A DNA stretch of 64,000 nt from Ricinus communis. Taxonomy: Eukaryota; Streptophyta; Magnoliopsida; Malpighiales; Euphorbiaceae. The notes under the pieces were generated by a model. That model saw nothing but the letters and a program-made list of their open reading frames with translations, searched no databases and had not been told where the DNA came from. The translations under genes and the position numbers were made by a program. Where the stretch lies: assembly GCF_019578655.1 (NCBI RefSeq), contig NC_063264.1:18960429-19024428 (forward strand), given 5' to 3'. Every line of letters starts with the position of its first letter. Position 1 is the first letter of the stretch. Below, piece after piece: positions 21,711-33,798 of this stretch.

Positions 21711-23170
21711 CAATTAACAACTCTCCTCACAAAACTGCAGTCAGCAATTCCTTATAGTTTATGCCCTTAGTCCACAACAGATAGTATTCAATACATCTCA
21801 AAAGATACTCAATCATAAATCAAATTGCAAATCATTAACAGATAATGGAAATAATATTAATGCACGAATAACTTAAATGACAACTCAACTCAAACATCAC
21901 GAACCAATGCCTCACAGGGATCACTCAAGTCGCTCAAAGTGTATATTAGGTGAATTACAAATCCCTCAAAGCAAATGCACAAGACTCGCTCACCATAAGC
22001 TTGCTCATAAATCATATCTTTGCTACTATGAATAAGTAGATACCAAAATCAAAAGGTCTTTACCAAGGTTGTAATGGGGCTAAGGTAAAGGTACAGAGAT
22101 TTGGACAGAAGTGTGAAAATGCTAGAATTCGTGCGATAAACAATAATATATGCTCAAAGGATTAAATGCCTTAAATTCAAAAAGAATTATTCACTAAGAT
22201 TCCTCCTTCGTAGAATAACACTCGCAAATGCTCTAAATCCGATAAAGAGATAAATAATTAAAGAATTTTGTTTATTTTCTTCTTCTCTTTTGTTATTTTT
22301 TTTATTTTCTTCATCATTTTTTTTAATAATAAACTAGCAGCTTATAAGAACTGCTGCATACATAAAGAATAAAAAATACAGTTTGAATCGGAGGGAGCAT
22401 TTAAAATATCAAAAAGATTTAGCGAATTTACCAACATAGCAACTGGCATTTTAATCCCACACAAGGGTGAGCAAATCACAAAAAAGAAATTCTAGCGTAA
22501 GGGTAAAGGAAAGATAAATGTAAAGAATGGTATAATTGAAATGTATAGGTGTAGATTATGAAGAAAGGTTAAGGCTCAAAACTGGCTAACTAATGGAAAC
22601 ATAAAGGGTAAGCTTTTAGCTAAATGTGGTGAATCCTAAATTGCCCAAATCATCTCATGGTATTCACAAAATTCATGTAACTTCAACAAGCATTACAAAG
22701 CAAGTTGTTGAAGCAAAGTCAAGTACAATGCACACTCAAACAAGAAATATAAAGAGCATAATTATAATGAATGCTTAACAGGCTCAGAATCTCACTTTGA
22801 GGTGTGGTATTAGGTGCAATTGGTTCGCAATATCATTAATTGAATCATTACTTAAGAAACGCATGCATATGACATTATTAACGTTCTAAGTTAAAATTCA
22901 AAAGTTCGAAAAACAATTAAATAACACCGGTTTAACCCGGCAGGGCTGATGTGTAAAACACCATTAGTTGTTTTCCAAGGACAATGAACAACAAAGAAAA
23001 GTAACTACAATTCTATAAATCAAGTCATCAATCAGCTCAAAAATAGCATACTCAAGTGCATAAAGACACAGTATCCTAACATCACCTAAAAATACATAAC
23101 ACCTAGCGATAGCAATTTCAGATATATCTAACAAACCATATGAGAGAGTAGGATTATAAAGTTTACCCAC
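21711..23170 (-). other. Non-coding 3' region of element B
   Basis: About 1.46 kb without a gene. A polypyrimidine run at 22262-22330 matches element A. On other Athila-type elements this place can hold an extra open frame; none is seen here. Confidence 0.6.
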
Positions 23171-23173
23171 AAC

Positions 23174-23210
23174 CACCCCACACTTGAAGAACAAACTGTC
23201 CTCAGTGTAA
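23174..23210 (-). promoter_or_regulatory. Internal polypurine tract and hairpin of element B
   Basis: Minus strand CAAGTGTGGGGTGGTTGTG, beside ACTG-TCCT-CAGT. The polypurine tract here is a better match to a canonical one than that next to the LTR. It could be a central second priming site or a relic of an internal deletion that fused two element ends. Confidence 0.5.
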
Positions 23211-23512
23211 AATGTTATGGATACCCCGAATGGAAGGCTCAACTAAGAGAACAAAGGCAATACAATCCAAGTGCATGACATGTATGAAAAATACGGTAAA
23301 TAATTTCAGAAAAATGAAAAGATCTAGGGGACTGCATTGATCATCCATCAAGGCTGATGTAGTGGAAATTCAGTGCCTCCTCAGTAGAATCTGAAAACAA
23401 TAAAATAAAGAAATAATCGAACTGACAATAAGATTAAATAAAATATGAAAACTTAAAACCAATAAAATGTTTCAAAATGAAAGGGTAAAATATTAAAAAT
23501 GAAAAATAGAAT

Positions 23513-24230
23513 TTGGGGTGCCTCCCAAAAGCGCTACTTTTTGATGTGATGAGTCTTCTTAGCTGGACTTATGGTGAAAAGCAAACGGGCGTGACCAACG
23601 ACCATCCATCCTTCTTCCAAGCAAATGGCTTCAAGTATCCGCTTAGAGGGATAATTGTCAATTTCCTCTTCCCGACTGTCAAGCAAGCTGCCAGTATGAT
23701 GGGCAAAACTTGCTCCTCGTATAATTGCACGTTGTCATGATGCTCTAGGGGCTCTTCCAATTTGAAAGCTAAAGTTTCACCAATTGGAAGGATTGACGGT
23801 TGGGCAATTTCTTCAAGAATGTTAATAGTTTTCTCCAGTCCTTATCTTGGTTCACCTGCTAGAAGAAACTCGAGCTCCTCTAAGACTTCTTCATTGGATA
23901 ACTCGTGCTCATCTTCCATCATTGAAGGGACTTGTGGAAAATCCACCAAAAATTCCTATAACTGCAAGTCAGTATCATCAACTGTACATTCCTGTTGATA
24001 ATCTTTCAGAGGAATCATGTTCACCTCTTCCTTTTCTGGTTCCATCTCCATGTTCAAGAAATCATCCTGCACAGAAGCATCATCGTCAAACATAGTAGAT
24101 AAACCAAAAGAATTCTCACCTGAACGCAAAGTGATGGCGCTCAAATGTTCCTCGGATTCAGTAGCGTTGCATGAAGTTCCCCATTTTTCTACCACTAGTA
24201 ACTAGAATATCAAGCCTACTTGATGCTCTA
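23513..24230 (-). pseudogene. Element B protease-linker region of gag-pol
   Basis: Three minus-strand runs: 24195-23956 with LSAITLRSGENSFGLS followed by an acidic stretch; a broken middle around EDEHELSNEEVLEELEF; and 23760-23569 with VLPIILAACL and GYLKPFAWKKDGW. Order and spacing equal those of element A. The SAITLRSG block normally stands just before the aspartic protease, but no DTG/DSG was found, so protease is absent or unrecognisable. Confidence 0.6.
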
Positions 24231-24419
24231 TGTTCTCAATTGAGGCTTGTTGACTTTCAAGTACCCTCTCTGTTTATTGGAATCTATCATCAAGACTTGC
24301 AACGAACCTCATCATCAGCTCCTCTGAAACTAACTCTTCATCTTTAGTTGAAGGTGCAAGACTAGGCTGCTGATGTAGTTGCTAAAATCCTGGTAGTTCT
24401 TGGCCATCTAAGCTTCATC

Positions 24420-24745
24420 GAAAGGGTGAATGAGTGCTCTATTCTTGATTGCAGGTGCTTTCATATGAGTTATTTAGCCAGCTTCCCATATAATTGACCT
24501 GTTCAAAGTTATAAGAACAATGAGCTACATCACTGTACAATGGACAATCATTACTCAAATGTAAACCACAATAGATTTCACAAAAATCTTGAGATGAAAG
24601 AATGGGAGTGGAGAGTTGATCGGTAGCCTTGCAAAACGATTCCACTCGAGCTGCTAAAGCTGCATGGGTGTCCCAACTTTTAGCACTCTCTTGGTTTATG
24701 ATCCCATCTCCAACGCGTCATACAAAGAGTTTGAATTTAGCATTG
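24420..24745 (-). pseudogene. Short gag with damaged zinc finger, element B
   Basis: Text matching the mini-gag of element A: ESFCKATDQLSTPILSSQ, then CEIYCGLHLSNDC, where tyrosine replaces the second finger cysteine, and EQVNYMGSW. The start region (FNLYDALEMGS-like) is shifted out of frame. It begins within 170 bp of the primer site, so the capsid is missing as in A. Confidence 0.6.
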
Positions 24746-24889
24746 AACCCCCTTATCATTCACTACCTGAATCATAAACTTGAACTATATAAATATGTAC
24801 AAAAATAAAATAAAATAAATATATACACAAATAAAAAAAATATTGGCTAAAGTAACAAATAGCAAATTTCGCTCTAGTTTCCAAACATC

Positions 24890-24905
24890 CCTGGTAATGG
24901 CGCCA
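24890..24905 (-). promoter_or_regulatory. Primer-binding site, tRNA-Asp type (element B)
   Basis: Minus strand TGGCGCCATTACCAGGG. It differs from the tRNA-Asp complement at three G-to-A positions, a pattern expected from loss of methylated cytosines on the plus strand. Confidence 0.75.
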
Positions 24906-24911
24906 AAAACT

Positions 24912-26392
24912 TGATGGGCTACTTATGCAGCTACAATCTGAGGCAGTGAACCTATCGATGTCGTCTAGCACTTATGGCGATTATCAAGGTCGTATTCCTC
25001 GAGAAAGTGAAAGCCTAGAGTTACTTCTTTGTTCTTTGTTATATTAACCTAAAATGAATGATGAATAATTTCTAAACTAACTAATAGCTACAAGCTAAGT
25101 TCTAAGAAAGATGCAGGAAAAAATGGATAAATGAAATAACAAAGACAAGAAAGCAAACCCAAAGGGAACCTAAACTAGTTGGCAATCAAACAAAAGATAA
25201 AGGATTGATGAGTCCAATTATGCTACCCGTGGATGAATTCTTAACTGAATTCGGTCTCTCTCTCTCGATAATCGAATTCCTAAACCTAATAACCTAAAGT
25301 TGGAATCTCTTCCTAACGATTGATTCTTAAATTAGCATTAAGCTTTAATCCACCTCTATTAAGCTTTGTTAATTCTTAATCCGGCTAGTTAATTATCCTT
25401 ATCTCTAAGTGATTATTAACCAGTTCTTGCTATTCAAAATTCCAATTGCCAAATGGACTTCTCAATCCCATAAAGCAATCTAAACACCACAATTCACAAC
25501 GTCTCATGAATAATGCATTATCTTATTAATACTAAAAGCAAGAACAATACAAAACTAACTCAAACAATCCAACAATATAATATTAAGCCAACATAGTTAA
25601 GAAATCCCAATGAATTTAATCAATCTAGTTAAACATGTTCATGTTTAAAACAATCTAGGAAATCAATTACAATTGAAGAGTAATGAAAATGAGACATGTA
25701 CACCCTTTTCTTTCGAATTGGATGAACAGCTCCAAATCTGGATCTGCACTACGATTAATCTCCCAAATTGCCTCTTGAATTCCTCCACTATTGTTCTGCA
25801 CTCGAAACCTTGCGATTCTGAGGTTCTTCCTCTCTGCAACTCTCTCCCGAACTCAGCACTATGCAAAAACCGAACCAGCCACTAGGGCTCTCCCTCACTC
25901 CTTGCTTTTTTAACCCTAAAAAGAACAGTTTCCCTTATATAATTGTCTCAGCACGGCCGTGGTCAAGGCCGTGCTGAACATTCGGATGTCAACAATTAGG
26001 GTTTCTTCATGGCCGTGCCCCCGCCGGTGCTGAGCCACCACGGCCCGTGCTGGAGGCTATGGTGGCTATGGAAACCGTGCCCAAAATGCCAATTTCAAGG
26101 ATCAAAAGCCAATGGTTGGTCATGGCCAGAGTCCAGGCCGTGGTGATTAGCACGGCCTTTACCTAGGCTGTGCTTAATGTATGCACTACGAGCTCTTGTC
26201 CGATCTTGATGAATTCCCGTCCGTTTTCCCATGTATTGATCTATAATTGCTCAAATACTGATGATGGTCCTATAAATTGTCCTGAAATGCAAAAGAACAC
26301 AAAACACGGGTGATCTTGGAATAAAAGTACAATAATTGCTAAGAAAATACGCAATAATATGCAAACAAATATGTGTAAAACTATGCATATTA
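24912..26392 (-). repeat. 5' LTR of element B
   Basis: 1481 bp, TGATGGGCTAC to CATATTA (last CA changed to TA). GC hairpin words at 25950-26175 and TATA box near 25930. About 50 bp longer than the 3' LTR. Confidence 0.9.
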
Positions 26393-26397
26393 ACAAA
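26393..26397. repeat. Target-site duplication of element B, right
   Basis: ACAAA, identical to the left copy. Confidence 0.85.
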
Positions 26398-27317
26398 ATT
26401 CCAATTCAAGAGTGCTAATTCCATCCAATTGTAATCATGATCATAGGCTTAAATATGAATTTTTTTATGCAAGTACTTAGTCTACTTATTCAGAAAAGCC
26501 GCAACAAGTGTAAATTCTCCTAATATAATTTACTTAAACCCAACATCCAAAAGAAGAGTTACAATTAGTCAATTGGGCACGATAGCGTTCCATATCAACT
26601 CAATTATAGCATTAAGAATAATGACTAAACCAATATTAATTTAATTAAGATAGCTACAATTGAATTAATCTTGTTCCTTTATTTTCCTAGAGCCTATCAT
26701 GGAAGCTATGTAATTCGAAAAGGCCCACAATCACACATACATGAGCCAGCTCCTTGCTACTTGTGTCAATCGTCCATGACAATTACGGATCATAAACTCA
26801 AAATTTAGTAATAGAAAAATTAATATCAAATTGAGTCGCCAGTTCAATCAATATAAAAAATTCATAAATAATAAAAAGAAGAAATAAAGAATACTTGAAT
26901 TTAAGAAGAATTCTGTTAAGCGTAAAGCCTCACAAAATTACAATTGGAATTTATTCACTCTTGAATCAAAAACTAGAAGCTTAGCAACACATGGTGGAGC
27001 AAAAATTCATAAGAAAAGAATTGTAGGGAATAGAAGAAGAAGAAAAATAATAATAATCTCAAAGTACTCAGTCGTCCTTTACTTTGTAGAACTAGTCTCC
27101 TTTTGTAGGAAGTCAAACCTAAACCCTAATAAGATAATCCTTATCCAAAAAGAAATAAACTTTCTATATGATCTTAATCCTATAAGGAAGGATAAGATAA
27201 AAGGTAATCTAAACAAATTAAAATCCTAAATAATATGGTAGTCAATTTTTCTTATCCAGCAATTCCAAAATAAAGAAATTAACATAAAGTGGGTCCACCA
27301 ATAATTTAACTTGAAAA
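26398..27317. other. LTR-like piece right of element B
   Basis: No gene seen. AT-rich, with AAACCCTAATAAG and a purine run AGAAGAAGAAG near 27030. Together with 20054-20241 it would be about 1.1 kb, a plausible third Athila/Tat-like LTR, but I could not place its ends and found no second copy. Confidence 0.3.
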
Positions 27318-29682
27318 TCTGAAACGCGCGCATTCCCACTACTATTAATCAAAGGCAATATGATTTCTCCCTTAAGCGCGTGGGTTTGCATCTCGTGCTG
27401 CTTGACCATCAAATCACACCCCAATGGCACCGGTCAAGCTTGTCAAATGCATTCCCATGATTCCTTAACGAAAACAATTTGACTGGGCATACTGAATAAT
27501 ACTCCAGTCTAATTTACTTCATTATATGTCTTCCAAACATCAAACATGCTCATTCTTGCTTAGATTAATAGAAAGCAATATGATTTCTCTCTTACATGGG
27601 TGGGTTTTTTGTCTCGTCCTGCTTGATGATCAAGCTAAGCTCCAATGCGACTGGTCAAGCTTGTCAATTTCATTTCCATGATTCCTTACACCGATCCTTT
27701 TATCATCAACTGTCCTCATGCCTTGAGCAATAAAGGAATGATGGAGATCCCAATGGTGGAAGTCTTGAATTGGAATATTTGGATGTGCCTTAATTCTCGT
27801 CATTCCCAATTCCCTCCAAAAGATTCATGCGCGATCATTCAGAGAATTATATCAATACTCGATCAAGTAATTTTCTTTCTTCCTATTTGTCCAAGCATTG
27901 GATCGAGGCCTGTAATTGCTGCTTCCATGCGCTTTCACTTAATACTCGTGTCTATGCTCCCTAAATAAAACCACACCATTATAAAAGAGAGAGATAAGAA
28001 AGATACAAAAGAAATAAACAAAATGAGAACATAGGTAGTATTTTCAATCCGATAAGGAAAACAATGACAGGTTCTTTGTTCTCTTTGTTATGTCTAAACG
28101 TAAGGACCAAATCAGATTGATTTAAACATAAGGGTAGACAAAGAACACAAAAGAAAGGAAGGACGTGATGCAATAAGTCTATATTCGATAGCACGAGTGT
28201 TCATAAGTCCATAAGGTTCTTGAAAGAATCCAAAATTTGATTTTCCACAAAGTATAAAACTGAAATAATGTTCTCACTAGCCTCAAGTATTCGGTTGTAG
28301 GCAGTTTTTATAGTGTGAATGCCCTTATTCTACTAGAAGAAAACCAGAAACTAAATATGAAAAAATAAATAAAGAGAGATGAATAAACTAAGGTCAAATC
28401 AAGAACCGGAGAGAAGTTGATTGGTCAATAACTCTCGTAGCCCCAAATTTTATGAGCTGGCTTAATGACATCAAGGGAGAATTCGCGTCCGCCTACATAA
28501 TAATACTTCGAACGTAAATTACTTCATTATATGCGTCCTAAACATCAAAATGCTTGCATTCTCGCTTGTATTACCCTTGGATCAATCGAAAAAAACATGA
28601 TTTCTCCCTTACGTGAGTGAGTTTATATCTCGTCTTGCTTCATCATCAAGCTAAGCCTCAATGCCACTGGTCCAACTTGTCAATTGCATTCCCATGATTC
28701 CTTATGCTAATCCTTGTGCCATCAAGAATCCTTATGCCTAGACGAACAATGAGTGATGAAGATCCCAATGGAACAAATCATTTATCAAAATATTTGGGCA
28801 TGCCTCGATTCTCGTCGTTCCCTCATTCCTCCAAGAGTTTTGTTTGAAATCGTATGGAGAATGATATCAATACTCGATCAACTAATATTCTTTCTTCGCA
28901 TTCGTCTATGCATTGGATCGGTGCCTATGATTGCCGCTTCCATGTGCTTTCATTGAATAGTCATGTTTATGCTCTCCAAATAAAACCAAACCATCATACT
29001 AGACAAAGAGGAACAAAAGAAATGAACTAAATGAGAATATAGGTAGGACTTCAGATCATGGTAAGGAAAGAAAAAGAACAAAAAAGAAAGGAAGTACGTG
29101 AGCAATAAGTCTATGTCTGCTAGTGCGAGTCTTGTTAAGTTCATAAAGTTCTTTAAAGAATTCATAACTTTATTTCCCACAAGGTAGAAAACTGAAATAA
29201 TATACTAACTACCATAAGTATTCAGTTGCATGTTGTTCTAATAGTATGGAAGCCCTTATTCCATAAGAAGAAGAAACTATAAGCTATATATGAATATATA
29301 AATATAGAAAGATGAATAAACTAAAGTCAAATCAAGAATTAGAGAGTAGTTGATAGGTCAACAGCTCTCATGGTCCCAAGTTTTAAAAGCCAACTTAATG
29401 AAAGCAATGGGAAATTTGCATATGGGGCTAATAAGAACATCCTACCCAAACTACTTTATTATATTATGCCAATCCTTATGTCATTCGGAGTCCTCGTGCC
29501 AAGAGGAACAAGGAATGATGGAGACCCCAATGGTGCAAATCTTAAATCATAATATTTGGTCGTGCCTCGATTCTCGTCTTTCATCTTTTCTCTAGAAGAC
29601 TCGTCCGTGATCATTCAGAAGATGATATCAATATTTGATCAACTGATTTTATTTCTTCACATTTGTCCAAGCGTTGGATCGG
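27318..29682 (-). repeat. R repeat block, TATA-minus orientation
   Basis: About two R units; palindrome landmarks at 28409 (GTTGATTGGTCAAT) and 29348 (GTTGATAGGTCAAC) are about 940 bp apart. TATA box CTATAAAAAC on the minus strand at 28304-28313. Two copies keep an 80-codon frame open on + (27645-27968, 28753-28956), discussed in the findings. Confidence 0.8.
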
Positions 29683-30153
29683 TGGATAAAAATGTGGCTA
29701 ACTTGTGTCAAACCCCTATTCAATGTTGATGTCTTCACTAAGGGTCATTCACCTAATCAAGCAAAGAAACTCTAACTCCCAACTAGACCCTTAAATAACT
29801 TGTACTTAAGAACATTAATTATAAAGAATTAAAAGCTGTTTAACATAAATTAAGGTTTAGATTAAACTAAGTTTGTAAAATACCAAGTCTTCACTTGATA
29901 AATTCACCAAGTTCATAAAGAACAAAAGAAGAGAATTAACTACAAAATATCAATATTCAACCAACCTTTACATAGAAATTCGTACTAGCTTATACAACCC
30001 TTAGAAAAACCTAATTCTATAATGATAAGGAAGCAAATAATAATACGACTAGGAATAGAACTCCTAAACTAAAAGGATAACTTAAAATAAGACTTCTAAC
30101 TATTAAAAAGACTTCTCTAAATGAATAAATACTCATAAAATTCATCCAACCCT
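29683..30153 (-). repeat. Truncated J/D-type LTR at an R inversion point
   Basis: The R-U5 half of a J/D-type LTR on the minus strand, including ACTTGTACTTAAGAAC and CACCTAATCAAGCAAAG. The U3 half, with the hexapeptide repeat, is lost. R changes orientation across it. Confidence 0.8.
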
Positions 30154-30804
30154 TTTTGGCTAGCATAAACATGAGTGTTGAGTTAAAGTGTATGGAAGAG
30201 GCAATCATAGGCACAATGCTTGGACAAATGCGAAGAAAGAGAATTAGTTGAAGGAGTAATGATATCATTCTCCAAATGATCGCAGCCGATTCTTTTGGAG
30301 GAAAAAGGAAATCCTAAAATCAAGGCATGCCCAAATATTCTGATCCGGGACTTGCACCATTAAGATCTTCATCATTCCTTGTTCCTCTAGGAACGAGGAC
30401 TCTTGATGACACAAGGATTGGCATAAGGAATCATGGGAATGCAATTGACAAGATTGACCGATAGCATTGGGATTAGCTTGGTGATAAAGCAGGACGAGCC
30501 GTAAATCCACATGCTTAAGGGCTAACTGGTCAACTAATCCAAGCATAATACAAGTGGGAATGCGAGCATTTTTGGGACGCATATAATGAAGTAATTTGGG
30601 TTGGACTGTTATTAGGTTGGCCCATGCGAATTTCCCCTTGCTTTTGTTAAGTTGGCTCATAAAATTTAGGACTACGAGAATTGTTGACCAGTCAACTCCT
30701 CTTTGGTTCATGATTTAACTTTAATTTATTCATCATTCTTTATTTATTTATTCATATTAGCTTCTCCTTTCTTCTTCTTAAGGAATAAAAGCTTTCCTTA
30801 TGCC
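30154..30804 (+). repeat. R repeat fragment, TATA-plus orientation
   Basis: Includes a perfect palindrome GTTGAC-CA-GTCAAC at 30683-30696. Ends in the TTCTTCTTAAGGAATAAA word just before the TATA box position and flips to the opposite orientation. Confidence 0.8.
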
Positions 30805-30900
30805 CTAGTATGAATAAATAAATAAAGAAATATGAATAAACTAAAGTCAAATTAAGAACTAGAGAGGAGTTGACTGGTCAACAACTCTCGTAGTTTTAGA
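30663..30900. repeat. Foldback junction between two R copies
   Basis: Left arm 30663-30775 and right arm 30810-30900 are inverted copies of the same stretch (palindrome, TTTATTCAT run), separated by about 35-50 bp. The arms carry GTTGAC-CA-GTCAAC and GTTGAC-TG-GTCAAC. Confidence 0.75.
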
Positions 30901-31952
30901 TTAAAAGAGTCACCGAATTGAAAACAAGGGACAATTCGCATGGCCCCACCTAATAACACTTCAAACCAAATTACTTTATTATATGAGTCCCAAACATCAA
31001 AATGCTCATATTCCCAATTGTTACTAAAGTGAAATCATGAACTAGAGAGGAGCTAACTGGTCAACAACTCTCGTAGCCTAATTTATATGATCCAGCTTAA
31101 TAAAAATAAGGAGAAATTCGTGTGGGCCTACCTAATAACACTTCGACCCAAATTACTTCATTATATGCATCCCAAACATCAAAACGCTCGCATTACTGCT
31201 TGTATTATAATCGTTCCCTTTTCCTTCGAAAGATTCGTCCATGATCATTCAGAAAATGATATAAATGCTCCATCAACTAATTTTTCTTTCTTCACATTTG
31301 TCTAAGCATTGGATCGGCCCATATGATTGCCCCTTCAATGCGCTTTAACTTAACACTCGTGATTTTGCTCTTCAAATAAAACCAAACTATTATACTAGAT
31401 AAAGATTAGAAAGAGACGCATAAAAGAAACAAACAAAATGAGAACATAGGCAGGACTTCATATTCAATACGGAGAGAAATCACAAGTTCTTTATTCTCTT
31501 CCATATGGTTATGCGTAAGATCAAATCGAATTGATTTAAACATAAAGGTAGACAAAGAACATAAAAGAAAGGAAAGGCGTGAGCGATCAGTCTATGTTTA
31601 CTAGCACGAGTCTAGATAAGTTTGTGAAGTTCTTAAAAGAATCCATAACTTGATTTTTCACAAGTAGAAAACTAAAGTAATATGCTCACTAGCCTCAATA
31701 TTCTATTACATGTGGTTTTTATAGCGCGAAAGACTTATTCCATAAGAATAAGAAATGAGAAGCTAAATATGAATAAATAAATAAAGAATGATGAATAAAC
31801 TAAGTCAAATCTTGAACCAAAGAGAAGTTGAATGCTCAACTACTCTCGTAGTCCTAAATTTTATTAGTTAACTTAATGAAGACATGGGGAAATTCGGGTG
31901 GGCCTGCCTAATAACAGTCTGACCTGAATTACTTCATTATATACATCTCAAA
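30805..31952 (-). repeat. R repeat block, TATA-minus orientation
   Basis: Palindrome landmarks at 30869-30882, about 31052 and about 31829; the first two are only 185 bp apart, so one unit is mostly deleted. TATA at 31715-31724. It ends where the D LTR begins. Confidence 0.8.
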
Positions 31953-32921
31953 TAATGCGAATCCTAAAAGCACAACGAATCCTACTCCGACTAGGAATCC
32001 TACTCCCATTAGGAATCCTACTTCCACTAGGAATCCTAGTCCTATGAGGAATCCTACTCCAACTAGGAACCCTACTTCCACTAGGAATCCTTGTACTGTG
32101 AGGAATCCTACTCCAACTAGGAATCCTAATCCCACTAGGATTGTACACAAGCCACTCAACTATGATGGACCAATGACTAAAGCTCGCATGAAGAAGTTCA
32201 AGGATGCTTTAGGAGTGTTCGTGAAGCAAGAGTTGAAGCTTGGGTTGGAGATCCAAAGTCTAAGTGAAATTGGGCTTAATCAAGACAACGGGCCTTAAGA
32301 TAATATTATTTACTTAATTCAATATATGGAGACATGAAAAAGTCAAAGTAGGCCCAAAATAAACAAGTCAAGCTATTTGGAGTCCAAAACTCAAGCATGG
32401 GCCGCTCATTACATGTCATTTAAGGCTAAATGTCATGTTTATTGTATGGGCTTGGGTTGGATGCATTTTAGGAGTTTCTGTTCATTTAAAAAAGTCTTTT
32501 AATAGTTAGGAGTCTTGTTTTAAGTTATCCTTTTAGTTTAGAAGTTTTATTTCTAGTCTTATTATTATTTGCTACCTTATCATTATAGAATTAGGTTTTT
32601 CTAAGGCCTATATAAGCTAGTACGAATTTCTATGTAAAGATTGTTGAATATTGATTATTCTTGAGTTAATTATCTTCTTTTGTTCTTTATAAATTTGGTG
32701 AATTTATCAAGTGAAGGCTTAGTATTTTAAGAACTTAGTTTAATCTAAACCTTTCTTTATGTTAAACAGCCTTTAACTCTTTATAATTAATGTACTTAAG
32801 TACAAGTTATTTAAGGGTCTTGTTGTGAGTTAGAATTTTTTTGCTCGATTAGGTGAATGATCCTTAGTGAAGACATCAACAATGAAAACGGATTTGGCAC
32901 AAGTTAGCCATGTTTGTATCA
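31953..32921 (+). repeat. 5' LTR of element D with hexapeptide minisatellite
   Basis: 969 bp, TAATGCGAATCC (from TGATGTGAATCC) to TTTGTATCA. TATA box CTATATAAG at 32609-32617. From 31960 about ten 18-base units encode NPTPTR-type hexapeptides, then GPMTKARMKKFKDALGVF, open for 84 residues to 32298. Very close to the J LTR. Confidence 0.9.
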
Positions 32922-32923
32922 TT

Positions 32924-32935
32924 TTGTATCAGAGC
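32924..32935 (+). promoter_or_regulatory. Primer-binding site, initiator tRNA-Met type (element D)
   Basis: TTGTATCAGAGC, one mismatch from TGGTATCAGAGC, two bases after the LTR. Confidence 0.85.
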
Positions 32936-33798
32936 TTTGGCTAATCAATCAATTACATATCCTTTATTTTTTAGTTGATTTGTTTTCTTTAGTTTAAAAA
33001 AAACAATTATCAACTCAATCTGTTATTCTTCTTTGTGATTCTTTTCTTGTCTAGAGTATTTTCGTTGCTCAATTCGTTTTCCTTGTTCTTTTTAAAGTCC
33101 AATTCATTTTCTTTTGTGTCAAATTCATTCTTCCACATATAAAAACAAATTTGTCCTTTTCTTATTCATTCTAGCAAAATTTTCATCTTCAAGTCTATCT
33201 TTACTTTATTCGTTTGTTTGCAAGTCTTAATGTCTTGTTATTGCAAACTTGCTGCAATCTAATACAAAATATTGTTGGGCCGTAAGTTGGCATAGCAAAT
33301 ATAAAAAGAAGAAAAAAAATGCCAAAAGAAAGACTTTTGATTTATGATAAAGTTGAGTTTATAGAATTCAATTCGGCCTAAAACACATCAAGTCATTGCT
33401 TGAGTTCAAATTCCAGTCCTTTGCTATATTTCAATTATGATCTTTCTTAGAGTTGTGTATGGGGGTAGTTTAAACACCTATTCCAAGTTTTCTTATTTTT
33501 GTCTTGTTTGATTGTTGTCTTTGTTTGTTGCATTTTTTTATTCTTATAGTCAATGTTGAGTTTAGTTTTGGCTCTGTTTGGATTATATTGAGTCTAATTT
33601 GATAATTAGTAGCTTAAGTTCCATTAGAACTATAAGAAAAAAATTTGAGAGGTAAAAGGCAAGTAGTGAGATCATTAAGGGGTAAAAGCCTAATCTAGTT
33701 AAACACGAGTGTGAATGATATCCTTTGAGGGTAAAGATATGAGGAAGTGTTACTTATAAGGTTTCTTTGCTCCTTTTGACTTATTATTATAGGTTATT
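32936..33798 (+). other. Untranslated leader of element D
   Basis: T-rich, no gene. Near 33640-33750 it shares GAGAGGTAAAAGGCAAG, GAGATCATT and GAGG-AGTGTT with the leader of G, a candidate packaging or translation signal. Confidence 0.6.

Larger units (their letters stand above)
20247..26392 (-). mobile_element. Element B: complete non-autonomous Athila/Tat-like element
   Basis: A 6146-bp minus-strand element bounded by LTRs and a 5-bp target duplication. Internal order from the 5' end is primer site, short zinc-finger gag, the SAITLRSG block, protease-linker region, internal polypurine tract and hairpin, about 1.5 kb non-coding, final polypurine tract and hairpin, 3' LTR. There is no capsid core, reverse transcriptase, RNase H or integrase. 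It shares this plan with element A, so this is a family that must borrow enzymes from an autonomous relative. The LTRs differ by several small deletions as well as substitutions, so the insertion is not young. Confidence 0.85.
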
